From NCBI GenBank assembly GCA_018699075.1, contig JABIPV010000272.1, positions 1-15,941 on the forward strand: a stretch of 15,941 bases of DNA. Reading direction: 5' to 3'. Source of the DNA: Kordiimonadaceae bacterium. Lineage in GTDB: Bacteria; Pseudomonadota; Alphaproteobacteria; Sphingomonadales; Emcibacteraceae. Shown in pieces: positions 15,024-15,941 of this stretch. The notes beneath the pieces were generated by a model. That model did no database searches and was not told the DNA's origin. It worked only from the letters and a program-made list of their open reading frames with translations. Each line of letters begins with the position of its first letter. Position 1 is the stretch's first letter. The position numbers and the translations under genes are program-made.

Positions 15024-15072
15024 TTACGCTTCTTGCGTGCGGATGGCGTAAGCTTACTTGTTTTTCTTCCAT
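15013..15072 (-). CDS. possible 19-codon ORF overlapping the DUF1491 start
   Basis: MEEKQVSLRHPHARSVNDI, read from an ATG with AAGGTGG (15084-15078) 5 nt upstream, the best ribosome site in this stretch. It begins 13 nt after the glycosyltransferase stop and ends inside DUF1491, sharing ATGACATTTAG with its start. This is the arrangement of a leader peptide whose translation feeds ribosomes to the next gene. The peptide itself resembles nothing I know, and it could simply be chance. Confidence 0.35.
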   Translation of the reverse strand: MEEKQVSLRHPHARSVNDI

Positions 15073-15085
15073 AATTTCCACCTTT

Positions 15086-15941
15086 TTATTGGTAATTTTT
15101 TTTGCTTGTAATTCTTTCATATATCGCTGGATAATTTGAAACACTATTTTTCCAATTGCGAACTTCTTCTACATAATGACGACCGGCTGCATGAATTTTT
15201 GGCCAATCTTCCTTAATTTCAACCAATTCGGCAATTTTTTTTGCGAGTGCTACCGGCTTATCCGCTTCAAACAACATTCCCGTTTTGCCGTCTTCAATCA
15301 GTTCCCGATGCCTCCCGACATCCGATGCGGCTACCAGTTTATGTTGGGCCATGGCTTCCAGTGGTTTTAAAGGAGTGACCAAATCCGTTAGCCGCATTTT
15401 TTTACGAGGATAGACGAAAATATCTACTAAATTGTAATAATCCTGAACTTTATCGTGCGGAACATGCCCTGTAAACATCACACGATCACCCAGGTGTAAT
15501 TTTTCCGCCTGTGCTTTTAAATTTATATCTTCCGGTCCACCACCAACAAGCAAAAGACATGCATTTGGGACGCGGGCTATAACCGATTGCATTGAATTAA
15601 GTAAAATGTCCAAACCTTCATAATCATAAAAAGAACCAATAAAGCCTAGCACTGTCATGTCTTTTAAACGTAATTTTTCGATTAATTCCATCCTTGGTTC
15701 TGTCGGACCGGAAAATTTTGATATATCAACAGCATTAGGAATTACGGTTATTTTTTCCGCACTGATACCTCTGCTTATGAGGTCTTGTTTTAAACCATCA
15801 CAAATGGTTGTTACGGAAGCAACATTTTTGGCCACATTTGTTTCCATTGATTTGCTTCGGTTATATCTAAGCCCGCCCTCGACCCCCCTGCCGTGGCTAA
15901 CGGCCGCATCTTCCCCAAAGGCACGAATTTCATAATGAACA
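15086..15941 (-). CDS. family 4 glycosyltransferase, 5' end outside window
   Basis: About 284 residues of an open frame that runs off the right edge; the ATG at 15847 is internal, because the preceding codons continue a conserved segment (HYEIRAFGEDAAVSHG, then GGLRYNRSKSMET). The remainder is a GT-B C-terminal half: VTTICDGLKQDL, VIPNAVD, LGFIGSFYDYEGLDILL, LLLVGGG, MFTGHVPHDKV, and the donor-site region RLTDLVTPLKPLEAMAQ followed by VAASDVGRHRELI and GKTGMLF. The YEIRAF...DAAV and TPLKPLEAMA phrases recall the exosortase-associated GT4 group that acts in polysaccharide synthesis (recall, not searched). It transfers a sugar from a nucleotide donor at the cytosolic face; the acceptor is unknown. 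DUF1491 follows on the same strand. Confidence 0.88.
   Translation of the reverse strand, partial: VHYEIRAFGEDAAVSHGRGVEGGLRYNRSKSMETNVAKNVASVTTICDGLKQDLISRGISAEKITVIPNAVDISKFSGPTEPRMELIEKLRLKDMTVLGFIGSFYDYEGLDILLNSMQSVIARVPNACLLLVGGGPEDINLKAQAEKLHLGDRVMFTGHVPHDKVQDYYNLVDIFVYPRKKMRLTDLVTPLKPLEAMAQHKLVAASDVGRHRELIEDGKTGMLFEADKPVALAKKIAELVEIKEDWPKIHAAGRHYVEEVRNWKNSVSNYPAIYERITSKKNYQ

Overview
The window reads as part of a chromosome from a fairly low-GC alphaproteobacterium. The evidence is the gene set and order: yajC-secD-secF followed by an Mth938-like gene, a divergent DUF815 ATPase, a DUF1491 gene (a family I know essentially from alphaproteobacteria), and groES-groEL under a CIRCE operator. 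The species is not identifiable by eye. A marine group such as Kordiimonadales/Emcibacterales is a guess from gene flavour.

Layout. Positions 1-6394 look like accessory sequence: two tandem RidA-like genes (the first cut by the window edge, the second with a signal peptide); a DoxX-type membrane protein on the minus strand; an NTF2-fold SnoaL/DUF4440-like protein with a good sigma70 promoter; a glutathione S-transferase preceded by a perfect 9-bp inverted repeat; an exported calycin-like protein of unknown role; and a BvgS-like sensor kinase with two periplasmic Venus-flytrap domains but no receiver domain and no response regulator nearby. The gaps here carry copies of a short motif, CCAAAGCAGACATTCA.

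Positions 6395-13110 are mostly housekeeping. The minus-strand operon yajC-secD-secF-Mth938-like makes the SecDF-YajC accessory complex of the Sec translocon. The DUF815 ATPase diverges from it and ends in a small in-frame tail duplication. An unannotated 53-codon ORF and a strong intrinsic terminator lie before groEL. groES-groEL is read on the minus strand from a promoter next to a perfect CIRCE element, implying HrcA repression (hrcA is not in the window).

Positions 13161-15941 hold a minus-strand run: a family 4 glycosyltransferase (5' end outside the window), a possible 19-codon ORF with a strong ribosome binding site, DUF1491, and an NhaC-type Na+/H+ antiporter whose stop codon sits inside a terminator-like hairpin just before the groESL promoter.

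No tRNA, rRNA, CRISPR array, transposase or phage gene was seen. I found no clear-cut new multi-gene system. The most interesting items are the exported RidA-like pair, the orphan double-flytrap kinase, the operator-like repeat before the GST gene, the dispersed CAGACATTC motif, the DUF815 tail duplication, and two very short ORFs that overlap the starts of downstream genes.
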